Source: Candidatus Electrothrix communis (GTDB lineage Bacteria; Desulfobacterota; Desulfobulbia; Desulfobulbales; Desulfobulbaceae). Taken from it: a stretch of DNA of 64,000 nucleotides. Under the pieces are notes generated by a model that was not told the DNA's origin, did not search any database, and saw only the letters and a program-made list of their open reading frames with translations. Every line of letters starts with the position of its first letter. Position 1 is the stretch's first letter. Position numbers and translations under genes: made by a program. Shown piece after piece: positions 29,327 through 38,666 of this stretch. Location: the NCBI GenBank assembly GCA_030644725.1, contig CP130629.1, positions 2,148,795 through 2,212,794 of the forward strand, read 5' to 3'.

Positions 29327-31423
29327 ATGAACATCCTCCAATACGAATCAAAAATCTGGGCCACTGCCGATCTTCTCCGGGGCAGCGGTATCAAAGAATC
29401 CGAATGGCCCTCCTTTATGATGCCCTTCTTTGCCCTGGCCATGATCGAAAGCCGCCTGATCCGGATGTTCGATGAACTCAAGGCCGAGATTGGCGAGGAA
29501 GCCTTTGGCGAGATTGAGCACGAGGATCTGGTTGAGCTGATCAAAGACAGGGGTCAGGGCTATAATGTTTTTATTTTTGAAAAGAATCAATCACTCAGCG
29601 ATATTTGCACCAACGACAAATCCTTTGACATTGATATGGAAGCCTACCTCAACGGCTTTGATGGCGAGACCAAGGACCTGCTGGGGGTTGATGCGGTTGA
29701 GGGAGAAAAATTCCTTGATATCAAAGGGGTGATTACCAAGCTCAAGGCGAAAAAAATACTGTTCAGCTACACCAAGCTCTGGGCCGAGATCGACCTTAAG
29801 CCCTTTAACAACTCGGAAATCACCACCCTGGAAGAGCATATCAAGCGCAAATGGGCGGATATTTCCGCTGAAACCGCTGGAGAGCAATACACCCCGGACG
29901 ATGTGATCGCCCTGATTGCTGAAATCATCGCTTCTAAAATCGAAGAGACGGACACCCTGCTCAAAATCTACGACTGCACCTGCGGCGGCGGCAACATGCT
30001 CTTTGGGGTGGAAGACCGAATCAACCAAAAATTCAAGCGCCTCACCCAAACCTATGGCCAGGACTGGAACGATGCTCTCTATGCCCTGGCCAAAATTGAA
30101 AGCCGCTTCCGTCCTGACTCCAAGATCGAGCACGGCAATACCTTGGTCGAGGACAAGTTCTATAATGAAGAATTTGATGTGGTCGTTGCCAATCCGCCCT
30201 ATGGAGTGAGCTGGAAGGGCTATGCCAAGGATATTCAAAACGATAAAACCGAGCGTTTCAAATACCTGCCCTCTCTCTCCGACGGCCAATTACTGTTCAT
30301 GCAGCATCTGATATCCAAACTTGATGCCGTGGGCATGGGGGTGGTGGTTCATAACGGTTCCACCCTGTTTAGCGGGGATGCGGGGTCAGCGGAAAGCAAT
30401 ATCCGCCAATGGATGCTGGATAAGGATCTGGTCGAAGCTGTGATCCAGCTGCCCACCGATGAATTCTTCAACACCGGGATTTACACCTATCTCTGGGTGC
30501 TGAATAAAAACAAGCGGGCTGAGCAGAAAGGCAAGGTGATGCTGCTCAACGCCAGTGAGAAATTCAAACCCCTGAAGAAAAGCAAGGGTTCCAAGCGAAA
30601 AGAGGTGGATGAGGCCAACCGCTTGGAGATTGTCGCCACCCTGAGCGCCTTTGAAGATAACGAGTACGCCCGAGTCTTTGCCAAGGAGTTTTTCTCCTTC
30701 AACAAGCAGGCCATCATGCTCACCAATGTCGATGAGCAAGGCAAGAGCTATGAATCCAATTTACCGAGGAAAAAAGATCGGTCCGGCGAAATGCAGCCGC
30801 TGAAATCCGTCAAGCTGGTGCCGACCGCGATCAATCAAGGCGAGATTGCCCTGACGGCCTTCACCCTCACCGAGGACAAGGTGAGTAAAGACCCTGCATC
30901 CAATGAATACAGTGGGTACGCTTCACTCAAGCACTACTTTACCGAGGTCATCAAACCGCTGATTGCCCGGCTTGATTACAAAGAACAGCCCTTGCGAATC
31001 AGCACCGCTCAAGGGAAATATTGGTATGACCCGGCGCAAGAGACCCTGATTCGGGAGGTCAATGGCAAGCAGGAGGCCCTGGGCTGCGGCAAGATCATGG
31101 TTAAGGCCGGTTATAAAAAGGCGACCAAGAAACTGCCTGCTCGGATTGAAATCAGCGTTGAGCTTGCCCCTGATTACCAAAAAGACTACGAGATCATTCC
31201 CTTTCATCGCGATCCTGCGGAGAATCAGGCGGCGATTGAGGCCTTTATGGCTCGCTATATCAACAAACCGTTTCGCTATTTGGAAAACGTGGTGGGGGTG
31301 GAGTTGAATTTTAATAAGATTTTCTATAAGCCGGAGACCTTGCGCCCGGTGCATGAGATTATGGGGGAGATTGCTGCGCTTGATGGGGAGCTGAAGGCGC
31401 TGGAAGCGGGGTTGAGCTTATGA
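29327..31423 (+). CDS. hsdM: type I restriction-modification system, DNA methyltransferase subunit HsdM
   Basis: N6-adenine methyltransferase subunit of a type I RM enzyme. The start MNILQYESKIWATADLLRG is the usual HsdM N-terminus with AGGAAC upstream; the frame is open earlier without coding support. Numbered from there, the SAM-binding motif DCTCGGGNML is at about 216-225 and the catalytic NPPYG at 289-293. The N-terminal HsdM_N helices include ESEWPSFMMPFFALAMIESRL. The gene overlaps hsdS by ATGA (31420-31423), so M and S are translationally coupled. Confidence 0.94.
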   Translation: MNILQYESKIWATADLLRGSGIKESEWPSFMMPFFALAMIESRLIRMFDELKAEIGEEAFGEIEHEDLVELIKDRGQGYNVFIFEKNQSLSDICTNDKSFDIDMEAYLNGFDGETKDLLGVDAVEGEKFLDIKGVITKLKAKKILFSYTKLWAEIDLKPFNNSEITTLEEHIKRKWADISAETAGEQYTPDDVIALIAEIIASKIEETDTLLKIYDCTCGGGNMLFGVEDRINQKFKRLTQTYGQDWNDALYALAKIESRFRPDSKIEHGNTLVEDKFYNEEFDVVVANPPYGVSWKGYAKDIQNDKTERFKYLPSLSDGQLLFMQHLISKLDAVGMGVVVHNGSTLFSGDAGSAESNIRQWMLDKDLVEAVIQLPTDEFFNTGIYTYLWVLNKNKRAEQKGKVMLLNASEKFKPLKKSKGSKRKEVDEANRLEIVATLSAFEDNEYARVFAKEFFSFNKQAIMLTNVDEQGKSYESNLPRKKDRSGEMQPLKSVKLVPTAINQGEIALTAFTLTEDKVSKDPASNEYSGYASLKHYFTEVIKPLIARLDYKEQPLRISTAQGKYWYDPAQETLIREVNGKQEALGCGKIMVKAGYKKATKKLPARIEISVELAPDYQKDYEIIPFHRDPAENQAAIEAFMARYINKPFRYLENVVGVELNFNKIFYKPETLRPVHEIMGEIAALDGELKALEAGLSL

Positions 31424-32661
31424 AAAATTTGCAAACCTTGCAACGATATGATGCGTATAGGGATAGTGGGGTTGAGTGGTTTGGGGAAGTGCCTGCACAT
31501 TGGGATGTCATTAGAAATAAAGATATTTTTCATGAGCGGGGCAGCTTGAGTCAATCTGGAGACGAAACGCTGCTGACAGTTTCTCACATTACAGGCGTAA
31601 CACGACGATCTGAGAAGAATGTGAACATGTTTATGGCTGAGACGATGGAAGGCTATAAGCACTGTAAAACAGGAGATTTAATCATCAACACCATGTGGGC
31701 ATGGATGGGTGCATTGGGGACAGCCCGAGAGGACGGGATTTGCAGCCCAGCTTATGGTGTTTATGCGCCCAGAAAGGGTATGCCTTATAATCATGGCTAT
31801 TTTGATTATTTATACCGAATCTCCAAAGCGGTTTCTGAAATGACGAGAAACTCCAAAGGGATCGTTTCATCCAGACTACGATTATATCCAAAGGATTTTT
31901 TTCAGATACTTACGGCACTTCCAAGTTATAAAGAACAAACGGCCATCGTCGCCTATCTCGACAAGAAAACCACGCAGATTGATCGGAAAATTGATTTACT
32001 CAGCCAAAAGGCGACGCAGTACGGCAAGCTCAAACAATCGTTGATTAATGAAACCGTTACCCATGGTTTGGATAAATCTGTGCCGATGAAAGAGAGTAAC
32101 GTGGAAGGAATTGGGAATATTCCTGAGCATTGGAAGATTAAGCATCTTAAATCGTTAGCTGAAATTAAAGGTGGAAAAGACAGCTCCCATGTTGAAGTAG
32201 AAGAAGGTGGGTATCCCATATATGGCTCTGGTGGAATATTTGGAAGATCTTCCAAGTATTTACATAACAAACCATCCGTTTTACTCGGAAGAAAAGGTAC
32301 TATAGACAAGCCTTTATTTGTAACAGAGCCGTTTTGGTCTGTTGATACCATGTTTTATACAGACATAAAAAAGAGTGTTGAACCAAAATTTTTCTACTAC
32401 AAGTGCTTAACGATTCAGTTTGGTTTGTATCAGTACGGTTCGGCAGTCCCCAGCATGGCCTCAACTGTATTGAATCGTATTCTATTTGCATTACCGCCCC
32501 TCCCCGAGCAAAAAGCCATAGCAGCCTATCTCGACGAAAAAACCACCCAAATAGACCGCATCACCACCACCATCAACAACCAAATCAACAAGCTCAAAGA
32601 GTTGCGCAAGGCCTTGATCAACGATGTGGTCACCGGCAAAATCAAGGTGCCAACCCTATGA
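31420..32661 (+). CDS. hsdS: type I restriction-modification system, specificity subunit HsdS
   Basis: This 413-residue specificity subunit has two target-recognition domains. They start with WFGEVPAHWDVIRNKDIF and IGNIPEHWKIKHLKSL, and each ends in a conserved coiled-coil spacer (AYLDKKTTQIDRKIDLLSQK and AYLDEKTTQIDRITTTINNQ). The duplicated TRD-coil plan implies recognition of a bipartite DNA site. Its last codons overlap the start of a small ATG frame that is the remnant of a DUF1016-type gene. Confidence 0.93.
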   Translation: MKNLQTLQRYDAYRDSGVEWFGEVPAHWDVIRNKDIFHERGSLSQSGDETLLTVSHITGVTRRSEKNVNMFMAETMEGYKHCKTGDLIINTMWAWMGALGTAREDGICSPAYGVYAPRKGMPYNHGYFDYLYRISKAVSEMTRNSKGIVSSRLRLYPKDFFQILTALPSYKEQTAIVAYLDKKTTQIDRKIDLLSQKATQYGKLKQSLINETVTHGLDKSVPMKESNVEGIGNIPEHWKIKHLKSLAEIKGGKDSSHVEVEEGGYPIYGSGGIFGRSSKYLHNKPSVLLGRKGTIDKPLFVTEPFWSVDTMFYTDIKKSVEPKFFYYKCLTIQFGLYQYGSAVPSMASTVLNRILFALPPLPEQKAIAAYLDEKTTQIDRITTTINNQINKLKELRKALINDVVTGKIKVPTL

Positions 32662-32826
32662 AAAACTCACCCCGCAACCGCAAGTATATGCGTGCCTTTG
32701 CGCAAGCGTGGCCAGATGCGGAATTTGTGCAAGCGGTGCTTGCACAATTGTCCAACACCCTGTTGGACAATTACCTTGGGGCATAATCTGGTTCTACTCA
32801 CCAACTAAAAAATCCCAAACAAAACA
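32658..32826 (+). pseudogene. remnant of a DUF1016 (YhcG-type) N-terminus, disrupted
   Basis: An ATG sharing ATGA with the hsdS stop opens a frame reading RKYMRAFAQAWPDAEFVQAVLAQL. In the same DNA, a different frame continues with QLPWG, then after one missing base HNLVLL. Together these reconstruct the VLAQLPWGHNLVLL motif I associate with DUF1016 nuclease-like proteins that accompany type I RM loci. The reading is broken by a palindromic insertion (32746-32772) and a single-base deletion, and the rest of the gene is gone before hsdR starts at 32827. The open 42-codon frame that remains is unlikely to be functional. Confidence 0.55.
32746..32772. repeat. 27-nt perfect palindrome inserted in the DUF1016 remnant
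   Basis: AATTGTCCAACA, loop CCC, TGTTGGACAATT. The arms repeat the CAATT of the host sequence. Their inner 10 nt (TGTTGGACAA) also occur about 50 bases inside the outer end of both IS91-type copies in the island (38418-38427 and its mirror). Confidence 0.8.
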
Positions 32827-35800
32827 ATGAACGAACTGCATCTCCAAGATAAATTCCTGATCCCCTTCATCCGTGACGGTCTAGGCTACCAAGAAGTCAA
32901 AGCCAACACCGTCAGCCAATCGCTGTTCATCGAAGAAGACGTACAGGCCTTTATCGAAGAGAGCAGCCTCAATCAAAAGCCCTACCAAACCTTACTCAAA
33001 AAATACAAGGGCGATAAAAAAGCCCTGCTCACCGACCTGATAAACCTGCTTGCCGAGCGCATCGCCAGCAGCCGCAACATGGCCCTGTTCATCAACGCCA
33101 ATAAGTCGATCACCGTGCAAGGAGTGAAGCTCCACCTCTTTTACCCCGGCGACAGCGTGATTCACGACGATGCCCTGTTTGAGGAAAATATCTTTTCGGT
33201 AGTGCAAGAGTTCCCCTATAAATACAAGTACCAAGACCAACAGATCTTCTCCTTCCGCCCGGATATCACCCTGTTCCTCAACGGGATCTATCTCGGCTAC
33301 AGCGAATTAAAAAACAACGCCACCAACCAGACGGCCCGCAAGAACGGGCGCAGAAAGGTAATCAAAGATTATTTTGATGCGGTCCGGGTCTATCACCGGC
33401 AGATCGATTGCAGCTACACCCTGAGCGATAAAGAAAAACAGCGGCTGCGCAAAGACTTTCTCAAGATCTTTGAGAACGCCATCCATATCACCACCACGGA
33501 TATCGGGGAAACCTATGTGATCCGTACCCTTGCCGATTATTTCGACGAGATCTTAGCCACCTGCCGTGAGGGCAAATTTGACCGTGAAGCAATCGAGAAA
33601 AAAGCCCGCGATGTCTTCAAGCCCTACCCGCTCCTCAAGCCCGATGCGGACCGGAAAAACAAACTCAAAGAGCTGTTTGCCGCCTTATACGGTAAGCAGA
33701 TGATGGAAAAAGAGATCCTCTATTATAACTTCATCGAGCGTGAGGTCCACATCCGGAACCAGACAAAAGAGGTGAAAGATCAGCCTGGTCGCCTGATTTC
33801 GCCCCGCCCGAAACAGAAATTCGGCACCGACAAGATCATGGCCAAAATTGACGAGTTTTTGGCCCATGAGCAAGAGCCGGATTACTTTGCCCAGCTGCTG
33901 GAAAAACAGCTGGCCGGTGTTTCCCAGGCCCGCAAAAAAGAACTGCTGGAAAAGCGCAAGGCCTACGCCAATAACAAGAATGTCTACTCGCTGCTCATGC
34001 AATACGCTGCCGGGTTTGGCAAATCCAATATCATCGGTTGGTCAGCCCTCCAGCTCAAAGACCTACGCCGCCCAGACAGCCAGGGCAAGACCCAATATGT
34101 CTACGATAAGATCATGATTGTGGTGGATCGTCTCCAACTGCGCAGCCAGATTGATTCGCTCCTGCTCAACATGAACATCGATAAACGGATGGTGCTTGAG
34201 GCGACCAATCAGAAAACCTTTCGCCAAGCCCTGGCCTCGGATACCCGCTTGGTGATAGTCAACTTGCAGAAGTTTGGCTCGGTGCGGGAAATGCTTGATG
34301 CCGAGGTGCTGAAAAAATTGGCTGGCCTGCGGATTGTCTTTTTGATTGATGAGATCCATCGCTCCAACAGCGGGGACCAGCATGACGAGATGATCAGCAT
34401 TTTCGATGAATTGCAACATCCCTTTGATAGCCCCGCCTACAGCCCAACTTACGCAGGCAAAGCCCGCAAGAAAAACCTGCTGGTTGGCTTTACCGCTACC
34501 CCGGACGACCATACCCTGGCCCGATTTGGCGAGTTCAGCGGCTATGCTGAAAGCGAGAAACTCTGGCGGCCCTTTGACAGCTACACCATGAAAGAGGCCA
34601 TTGAGGATGGTTTTATCCTGAATCCGCTGGAAAATATTGTGCCCGTCGCCTCGAAAATGTTGTTTGACTTGCCGACCAACCCTCTGGAAGGGTTCAGCGA
34701 GAAAGAGTACAAGGACGCCCAGAAAAAGCAGATCTATGAAAATCGTGAGCGTATTGATGCCATTGCCAAGTATATCGCCGATCTGTTGGTCAAGGATGTC
34801 TACCGGCAAATTCGCGGCATGGGCAAAGCCATGCTGGCGGTCTACTCAATCAAGGCGGCTATTGCCTATTACGACGCCGTGAAAAAATATTTTAACGCCG
34901 TGGTGCAGGACCCCAAGTATCAGAAATACGCGGATGCCCCCATCCATATCGTCTATTCCAGCAATCAGGATGAGCAAAACGCCAAGGTGCTCAATGGCGG
35001 GCTGACCGAAGAGAAGGTCCTGGCAAGCTTTTCTGCGCCCAAGAAGAACGGCTTGATGATCGTGGTGGCCAAACTGCAAACCGGCTTTGACGAGAAAAAA
35101 TTGCATACCCTTTTTCTTGATAAAGAAATCAGGGGGATCAGCGCCATTCAAACCATTTCACGGGTAAACCGCATTACAAGGCACAAGAACGACTGCAAGA
35201 TTGTCGATTTTTCCTTTAACAACGTCAATGTACAGAACATCAAGGATGCCTTTGAGCATTTTTCTGATCTGGTGGTGAGCGACTTCGATCCCTTTGGCGA
35301 TAAAAAGGTCTTGGGTATCTTGCTGACGGATCTCAAGAAATCAGATGTCTCCGAGAAATTCTTCCCCGTCTTCATGGGCATCTACCAAGACCCTGCCCTG
35401 CGTGACAATCCGAAAAGCTTTCTGGACTTTGAAAGCAGCCTCCAGAAATACCTTGATGCCAACCCCCGGCGCACTGCCGACACCAAGGCCAAGGCGGCCC
35501 AGTACTTCACCATCCTCAACCGGATTGAATATGTGATCGAGCTTGATGCCAAATTCAACGAGGCGAGTTTCTTGCTGTTCTGGCGCAGGTTCAACACTCT
35601 CTACAATATGCTTCATTGTACCGGAGAACGCAAAGATCCGATTGAAGTCTATTTCGATAACCAGATCGGTATTGTTGAAGTGCTTTCTGAAGCGCCGAAA
35701 CCGAAAAAAGCGAAGCCGATCGAAGTGGCTGAAGGCATGCCCGGCTATGGCAACTGGCAGTTTGATATTTTGGCCATCATTGCGGCCCGCAATGCCCAGG

Positions 35801-36069
35801 AGGCCAAGACCGGGGCCTTGATCGAAGAGTTTGCCGCCAAAATCGTTGATTTCTTCCAGTTCGTGCGTGCGTCCAGTGACGGAGAGCGATTGATCGTCAA
35901 AATAAAATCGCATGTTTCTGAAGATGAAATCTACGAAGAGTTTGCGAAGATTTATACCCGATACCGAATCTTGCATAAGCGGACGGTCGGCGACTACTTC
36001 TTCAAGGAAACCAAGAATCTTATTGGCAAACTCTGCGATGATTTTGAAAAAACGGTGCGAAACGGATGA
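32827..36069 (+). CDS. hsdR: type I restriction-modification system, restriction subunit HsdR
   Basis: A 1080-residue ATP-dependent translocase/endonuclease. The N-terminal nuclease domain has FRPDITLFLNGIYLGYSELK, giving the PD-(D/E)xK residues Asp146, Glu160 and Lys162. SF2 helicase motifs follow: Walker A AAGFGKS (394-400), Walker B LIDEIHRSN (507-514), motif III VGFTATP, and a motif VI-like QTISRVNRI. A helical C-terminal domain closes the protein. The start has no strong Shine-Dalgarno sequence. The locus order is M-S-(remnant)-R. Confidence 0.94.
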   Translation: MNELHLQDKFLIPFIRDGLGYQEVKANTVSQSLFIEEDVQAFIEESSLNQKPYQTLLKKYKGDKKALLTDLINLLAERIASSRNMALFINANKSITVQGVKLHLFYPGDSVIHDDALFEENIFSVVQEFPYKYKYQDQQIFSFRPDITLFLNGIYLGYSELKNNATNQTARKNGRRKVIKDYFDAVRVYHRQIDCSYTLSDKEKQRLRKDFLKIFENAIHITTTDIGETYVIRTLADYFDEILATCREGKFDREAIEKKARDVFKPYPLLKPDADRKNKLKELFAALYGKQMMEKEILYYNFIEREVHIRNQTKEVKDQPGRLISPRPKQKFGTDKIMAKIDEFLAHEQEPDYFAQLLEKQLAGVSQARKKELLEKRKAYANNKNVYSLLMQYAAGFGKSNIIGWSALQLKDLRRPDSQGKTQYVYDKIMIVVDRLQLRSQIDSLLLNMNIDKRMVLEATNQKTFRQALASDTRLVIVNLQKFGSVREMLDAEVLKKLAGLRIVFLIDEIHRSNSGDQHDEMISIFDELQHPFDSPAYSPTYAGKARKKNLLVGFTATPDDHTLARFGEFSGYAESEKLWRPFDSYTMKEAIEDGFILNPLENIVPVASKMLFDLPTNPLEGFSEKEYKDAQKKQIYENRERIDAIAKYIADLLVKDVYRQIRGMGKAMLAVYSIKAAIAYYDAVKKYFNAVVQDPKYQKYADAPIHIVYSSNQDEQNAKVLNGGLTEEKVLASFSAPKKNGLMIVVAKLQTGFDEKKLHTLFLDKEIRGISAIQTISRVNRITRHKNDCKIVDFSFNNVNVQNIKDAFEHFSDLVVSDFDPFGDKKVLGILLTDLKKSDVSEKFFPVFMGIYQDPALRDNPKSFLDFESSLQKYLDANPRRTADTKAKAAQYFTILNRIEYVIELDAKFNEASFLLFWRRFNTLYNMLHCTGERKDPIEVYFDNQIGIVEVLSEAPKPKKAKPIEVAEGMPGYGNWQFDILAIIAARNAQEAKTGALIEEFAAKIVDFFQFVRASSDGERLIVKIKSHVSEDEIYEEFAKIYTRYRILHKRTVGDYFFKETKNLIGKLCDDFEKTVRNG

Positions 36070-36394
36070 GTTGTTTTGAGATCGACATGATGTGAACCTC
36101 GCACCTCTCAATAATCTGCACCGCTACTCCCCCACCTTTCCCATTGTACAATTTTTTAAACTTACGTATAATACAAGTAAGGATAGAGTTAATAGCTTGA
36201 ATTAAATAAGCAAGAATTTATCTTCGTTTATAACGATTAAGGTTTTCTCGATCTGCAAATTTAATTTTTTGAACTATACACATAGGTAATAATCAATCGA
36301 TTGACAAAGCACCCCGTGCATAATCCTTCTCTTTGTATGATGGCAAATGCGGAGCGCTTTTCACCTGTAGCTTTTGCTTGTTCGAGGAGGGAAT
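36070..36394. other. gap after hsdR
   Basis: A 325-base AT-rich stretch without a supportable gene. TTGACA at 36301 could be a -35 box for the small gene at 36395, but no well-spaced -10 box accompanies it. Confidence 0.4.
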
Positions 36395-36631
36395 ATGATC
36401 TCAGTAAAAAATAATTTCGGGCAAATCAAAGAACATGACAATATCCTGATAGAAATTGTCTTTTTTATCGTGAAGGTCATTGGCCTCGTCTTCCTTTTGC
36501 ATTTAGCTGCTGGCGGGTATCCAGGCAATGCCAAAATTAAATTTTCAGATTTTACAATAATATCTCATCATAACGAAAATATAATATTAGAAAAAAAAGC
36601 GGGTTGGACAGTACAGCAGGAAAAGATGTGA
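36395..36631 (+). CDS. small membrane protein, function unknown
   Basis: The ATG reading MISVKNNFGQIKEHDN has GGAGGG seven bases upstream, a strong ribosome-binding site. The 78-residue product has one hydrophobic segment (IEIVFFIVKVIGLVFLLHLAA) followed by a short polar tail. It lies just outside the island, before the displaced tRNA-Arg half. No family recognised. Confidence 0.5.
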   Translation: MISVKNNFGQIKEHDNILIEIVFFIVKVIGLVFLLHLAAGGYPGNAKIKFSDFTIISHHNENIILEKKAGWTVQQEKM

Positions 36632-36658
36632 ACATAGAAGGAAACAACATGTGGGGAA

Positions 36659-36695
36659 TAAAAAAAGGGAGTTAGCGGCAAAACCGCTAACTCCC
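36659..36695 (-). terminator. intrinsic terminator belonging to the displaced tRNA-Arg 3' half
   Basis: On the minus strand a perfect 12-bp stem GGGAGTTAGCGG/CCGCTAACTCCC with a 5-nt loop is followed by six or more T. It lies in the same position relative to the tRNA half as the terminator at 56011-56048. Confidence 0.85.
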
Positions 36696-36755
36696 TGATA
36701 TATATGGTGCGCCAAGCAGGATTCGAACCTGCGACCTACGGCTTAGAAGGCCGTT
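36688..36755 (-). repeat. attL: left end of the genomic island (tRNA-Arg 3' half copy)
   Basis: A 68-bp direct repeat of 56041-56108 with a single mismatch (36709 G versus 56062 A). It covers the tRNA-Arg sequence from the anticodon stem to the CCA end plus the start of the terminator. This half still has C72, which pairs properly with G1, so it is likely the original chromosomal 3' half displaced by integration. Confidence 0.92.
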
Positions 36756-36865
36756 TCACCCTCTTTCCCTCCTTTTACCGATTTCTACATAAACATACAT
36801 AACAAAAGGAAATTTAGCAATCCCTCTTTCCCTTGACTTACTCACAAATACTGTTAAATTGATTC

Positions 36866-36888
36866 TATCTGCTGGGGATAGTGCTGGG
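36866..36888 (+). repeat. 23-bp direct repeat near the left island end
   Basis: TATCTGCTGGGGATAGTGCT followed by GGG is repeated exactly and in the same orientation at 55986-56008, just inside the right end. Here it lies 27 bases before the integrase start. It could be an integrase arm-binding site or the trace of an earlier tandem integration. Confidence 0.75.
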
Positions 36889-36914
36889 ACAATATTTCAA
36901 GAGAGGGAGAGGCA

Positions 36915-38060
36915 ATGCCACGTCAGAAACGGGTCAAAACAAAATATCCCGGAGTTTATTACATTCAAGGTGAGGCGGTCGGGCGCACCGGCAAAGAAAG
37001 AATCTATTATATTTTTTATCGGAAGGAAGGGAAGCAGGTTGAAGAAAAAGCAGGTCGTCAATATCAGGATGATATGACACCCGCAAGAGCTGCCGGTATC
37101 CGTGCCGAGCGGATCGAAGGCAAGCAGAAAACCAACCGGGACGAACGCAAGGCAGCGGAAGCGATAAAACACCGCTGGACGGTCGGCAGGTTATGGGAGG
37201 CATACCGGGCGCAGTTGCCAAAAAACAGAGCCACCCGCACCGATTCCGGCAGATATGAAGCGCACCTGAAAAAGCCCTTCGGCAACAAGGAACCGAAAGA
37301 GATTGTCAAGCTGGATACCGACCGGGTACGGATCAACCTGTTAAAGACGCATTCGCCGCAGACCGTCAAGCATGTGCTGGTACTGCTCAAGCGGATAATC
37401 AATTTCGGGTACGGGCAGGGCTGGATTGCTCCCCTTGCCTTCAAGATCACCATTCCCCGCGTTGACAACATCAAGACTGAAGACCTGACCCCGGAGCAGT
37501 TGCAGAGCCTCTTTGATGTTCTCGAAACCACCCACCGCACCACAGCGGCCAATATGATGAAGCTGGTTCTTTTTACCGGGCTACGGCGTGGGGAAATGTT
37601 CAAGCTGCAATGGGATGATATTGACTTTGAGCGGGGCTTTATTCATATCCGGGAACCCAAGGGCGGCAAGAGTCAGAAAATACCGTTAAACAACAGCGCA
37701 AGGGCGTTGCTGCAATCTGTGCCCAAGCAGGACAGCGAATATATTTTTCCGGCCAGAGGAGGCGGGCCGCGTAAGGATATTTCCAAGGACGTGAGAGCTA
37801 TTAAAGAAGCTGCTGGCCTTCCTGCCGACTTCAGGCCATTGCACGGGCTGCGGCATGTGTACGCCACCATGCTTGCCAACAGCGGCAAGGTGGATATGTT
37901 CACGCTGCAAAAGCTCATGACCCATAAAAGCCCGCAGATGACACAGCGGTACGCTCATTACAGGGATGAGGCCATGCAACGGGCCTCGAATGAGGTCAGC
38001 GGCATATTGGAGGACGCGCTTTCGATGCGGGGTGAGGATCAAAAAGCGGCGGTCGGGTGA
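36915..38060 (+). CDS. int: island integrase (tyrosine recombinase)
   Basis: This 381-residue tyrosine recombinase is expected to insert and excise the island at tRNA-Arg. Catalytic residues are visible: Arg224 (FTGLRRGE), His310 and Arg313 (LHGLRH), His337 (MTHKSP) and the nucleophile Tyr346 (QRYAHY). An N-terminal arm-binding region (YPGVYYIQGEA...) and a SAM-like core-binding domain (about 88-175) precede the catalytic domain. AGAGAGGGAGAGG lies upstream of the ATG. Its place next to attL and pointing into the island is typical. Confidence 0.95.
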   Translation: MPRQKRVKTKYPGVYYIQGEAVGRTGKERIYYIFYRKEGKQVEEKAGRQYQDDMTPARAAGIRAERIEGKQKTNRDERKAAEAIKHRWTVGRLWEAYRAQLPKNRATRTDSGRYEAHLKKPFGNKEPKEIVKLDTDRVRINLLKTHSPQTVKHVLVLLKRIINFGYGQGWIAPLAFKITIPRVDNIKTEDLTPEQLQSLFDVLETTHRTTAANMMKLVLFTGLRRGEMFKLQWDDIDFERGFIHIREPKGGKSQKIPLNNSARALLQSVPKQDSEYIFPARGGGPRKDISKDVRAIKEAAGLPADFRPLHGLRHVYATMLANSGKVDMFTLQKLMTHKSPQMTQRYAHYRDEAMQRASNEVSGILEDALSMRGEDQKAAVG

Positions 38061-38248
38061 TATAGGGAGGGGGGGGAGGCTTTTTGCTGAGTTGATTGAG
38101 GAAAAGGGTTGAATATGTGGGTATGTGGTGGTAAACAGCGTGGATATGCTGCAATCATGACAGCTATCACAACTAACTGTTTGTAGCGAATATAAAAAAA
38201 TCGAATCAATCGAGTTTAGGCAACTTTCATATTATACCAAAGAAAGCA

Positions 38249-38366
38249 ATGATAAAAAAAACACTCTGGGGACTTGGAATTATCGCTGTACTAATTGTTG
38301 GGAGTATTGGCGGACAAATCGGTAAAGAGGCAGGGAAAGCATTAGTGACCTCTTCAAAGCCAACGC
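38249..38366 (+). pseudogene. 5' fragment of a small membrane-protein gene split by an IS
   Basis: The frame encodes about 39 residues, MIKKTLWGLGIIAVLIVG then GQIGKEAGKALVTSSKPTQ: one N-terminal TM segment with glycine-rich GxxGxxxG. It is cut at 38367 by the left IS copy. The matching 3' part is at 40807-41160. Read together they give a plausible single protein with an N-terminal anchor and a soluble domain. Confidence 0.65.
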
Positions 38367-38666
38367 AACGAATAAGGTTAGATTGTGCGAGCGCAGCGAG
38401 CCACAATCTGAACCGTTTGTTGGACAAGCCCGGCATTATATAGAAAACATCTTTTTTGGCTGAAGGCTGCCTAGTCAGACAGATGGACCGGAAGGCTGTT
38501 TTGGAACCGAGAATTTGATCTTTGAAATTGATTTTCCCTATGCATAAAGCTGTAGTCGGTGAAAAATAGTATTTTTTAAGTACAGGTATCCAGCGCCGGT
38601 TGAACCGGTTTTTTCGAAAGCTGGCGATGTCGCTTCAGGGTTACATAACCATGCACACCTCCATTT

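Noticed and set aside
34063-36111. Long minus-strand frames opposite hsdR (34063-34809, 35341-36111)
   Set aside because: HsdR motifs run continuously on the plus strand; these frames have no independent support.
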